Shown here one piece after another: positions 4,466 to 5,566 of a stretch of 5,566 nucleotides of DNA. Numbering within the stretch: position 1 is the first letter of the stretch; every line of letters begins with the position of its first letter. Source of the DNA: Paludibacteraceae bacterium (lineage in GTDB: Bacteria > Bacteroidota > Bacteroidia > Bacteroidales > Paludibacteraceae). Position numbers and translations under genes: made by a program. The DNA lies in the NCBI GenBank assembly GCA_017648235.1, contig JAGCIZ010000161.1, positions 1 through 5,566 of the forward strand. Direction: 5' to 3'. Under the pieces are notes generated by a model. That model was not told the DNA's origin. It was given only the letters and a program-made list of their open reading frames with translations, and ran no database searches.

Positions 4466-5566
4466 TTACTTCAAGAATTCAACAACTTGGTTAAATATAT
4501 TTTCAGGTGTAAAACCAAACTTCTCATCCAAAACCTTAAATGGTGCGGAATAACCGAAATGATCTAAACCATAAACATATCCATTAGCACCAACCAATTC
4601 AGAAAGTGTAGTACTTAAACCTGCAGTCAAGCCAAAGACTGGCACACCACAAGGAATCACACTTTGACGATACTCTTTTGATTGAGAAAAGAACAATCCT
4701 TCTGATGGAGCAGAAACGACACTCGCTTTGACACCTTTTTCTTTCAACATTGAAGAAACTTCCATCAAAGCAGAAACTTCCGAGCCGTTTGCCAACAATA
4801 CAACATCAGGACTTTCTTCCGATTTTAAGACATAAGCACCATTCTTAGCCCCTTGAGCTTGATCATAATTCATTATTGTACTAATGTTTTGACGAGTCAA
4901 AATCAAGCCTGTTGGAGTATCAGTATTTTCCAATGCTAATTGCCATGCGACAGTAGTTTCATTAACATCTGCAGGACGAAGAACCAACATACTATTTTTA
5001 CCGTCGTGATTTTTCAAACGTTCCATCAAACGAATCTGCAATTCTTGCTCAATTGGTTGATGTGTAGGTCCATCTTCTCCAACACGGAAAGCATCATGAG
5101 TCCAAACATATTTTACAGGAAGTTTCATAAGAGCGGCCATTCGAATAGCAGGCTTCATATAGTCAGAGAAAACAAAAAACGTTCCACAAACCGGAATAAT
5201 TCCTCCATGAAGTGCGATACCATTCATTACCGATGCCATTGTAAGTTCACTTACACCAGCATTAATAAAACATCCTGAATAATTTTCCTTTGAAAAAACT
5301 CCACTTCCGCCCTTCATAAAACCATCTGTCTTATCCGAGTTCGACAAATCAGCAGAGGAAACCATCATGTTTTCAATTTTTTCAGCAAAAACACCCAAAA
5401 TTGTTGCAGATGCAACGCGGGTTGCTTGGTTATCTTTTTGAGCAATCGAAGAAAAATCTATTTGAGGAATTTCTGTAAAGAAAGAATCTAATTTTTCTGC
5501 CAATTCAGGATTTTCTTCTCTCCTACGTTTTTCTTGTTCTTGTTTCTGGGCAACAATAGATTTCAA
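4466..5566 (-). CDS. tkt: Transketolase, C-terminal part (partial)
   Basis: The 3' part of a transketolase gene; its 5' end lies beyond the window, and the first codon seen (TTG at the edge) is an internal Leu. 366 residues of about 670 are present. Transketolase is a thiamine-diphosphate enzyme of the non-oxidative pentose phosphate pathway that moves two-carbon ketol units between sugar phosphates. The pyrimidine-binding domain is complete: SADLSNSDKTDG (71-82), GVSELTMA with the Glu (107) that activates the cofactor, GTFFVFSDY (128-136), THD (156-158) and GEDGPTHQP (163-171) with substrate-binding His. LTRQN (223-227) carries the phosphate-binding Arg. The C-terminal domain runs from about residue 252 (PDVVLLANGSEV) to the end, with DHFGYSAPF (335-343). 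The wording of SADLSNSDKTDGF and THDAFRVGEDGPTHQP is typical of Bacteroidales enzymes. No frameshift or lost key residue is seen. A terminator follows. Confidence 0.96.
   Translation of the reverse strand: MKSIVAQKQEQEKRRREENPELAEKLDSFFTEIPQIDFSSIAQKDNQATRVASATILGVFAEKIENMMVSSADLSNSDKTDGFMKGGSGVFSKENYSGCFINAGVSELTMASVMNGIALHGGIIPVCGTFFVFSDYMKPAIRMAALMKLPVKYVWTHDAFRVGEDGPTHQPIEQELQIRLMERLKNHDGKNSMLVLRPADVNETTVAWQLALENTDTPTGLILTRQNISTIMNYDQAQGAKNGAYVLKSEESPDVVLLANGSEVSALMEVSSMLKEKGVKASVVSAPSEGLFFSQSKEYRQSVIPCGVPVFGLTAGLSTTLSELVGANGYVYGLDHFGYSAPFKVLDEKFGFTPENIFNQVVEFLK

Noticed and set aside
4940..5278. Plus-strand open frame of 112 codons
   Set aside because: It is antisense to the highly conserved transketolase core, with a Cys/His/Ser-rich composition typical of a reverse-strand shadow.

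Overview
The window looks like chromosomal DNA from an AT-rich member of the Bacteroidota, most likely of the order Bacteroidales. Four things point there: two matches to the Bacteroidota sigma-A -7 element TAnnTTTG, start regions with no convincing Shine-Dalgarno pairing, a transketolase fragment that reads like Bacteroidales enzymes, and a run of short-signal lipoproteins of the LPP20 type. I see no mobile element, CRISPR array, tRNA or rRNA.

Layout. The only plus-strand gene is the 3' end of prfC (peptide chain release factor 3, 1-294). It is followed by a 120-base gap holding a promoter-like element (336-343) and a strong intrinsic terminator (388-416). Together these define a candidate small RNA of about 68 nt. 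Everything else lies on the minus strand, read from right to left: the 3' two-thirds of a transketolase gene (4466-5566, cut by the window edge), a terminator (4405-4445), an HD-domain phosphohydrolase-like gene (3850-4389), a promoter (3800-3807), and then three lipoprotein genes in a row. These are a small LPP20-family lipoprotein (3225-3773), a large LPP20-domain lipoprotein (1791-3155) and a helical-repeat lipoprotein (415-1779). A terminator hairpin (3166-3206) sits between the first and second lipoprotein genes. The second and third are only 11 bases apart.

How the parts fit. The three lipoproteins probably form one transcription unit and act together in the envelope, since all have signal peptides ending in a lipobox cysteine. 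The promoter-proximal small lipoprotein has strongly biased arginine codons and is followed by a terminator. The inferred design is therefore abundant small lipoprotein, with lower read-through expression of the two large partners. LPP20-type domains are known from outer-membrane lipoproteins, including flagellar H-ring proteins in Vibrio, but nothing here suggests flagella, so the function in this organism is open. prfC and transketolase are housekeeping genes flanking this less understood segment.

The most interesting items are the candidate small RNA with its own promoter and terminator downstream of prfC, the three-lipoprotein operon with its internal terminator, and two places where a terminator hairpin sits almost on top of the next gene's start codon.
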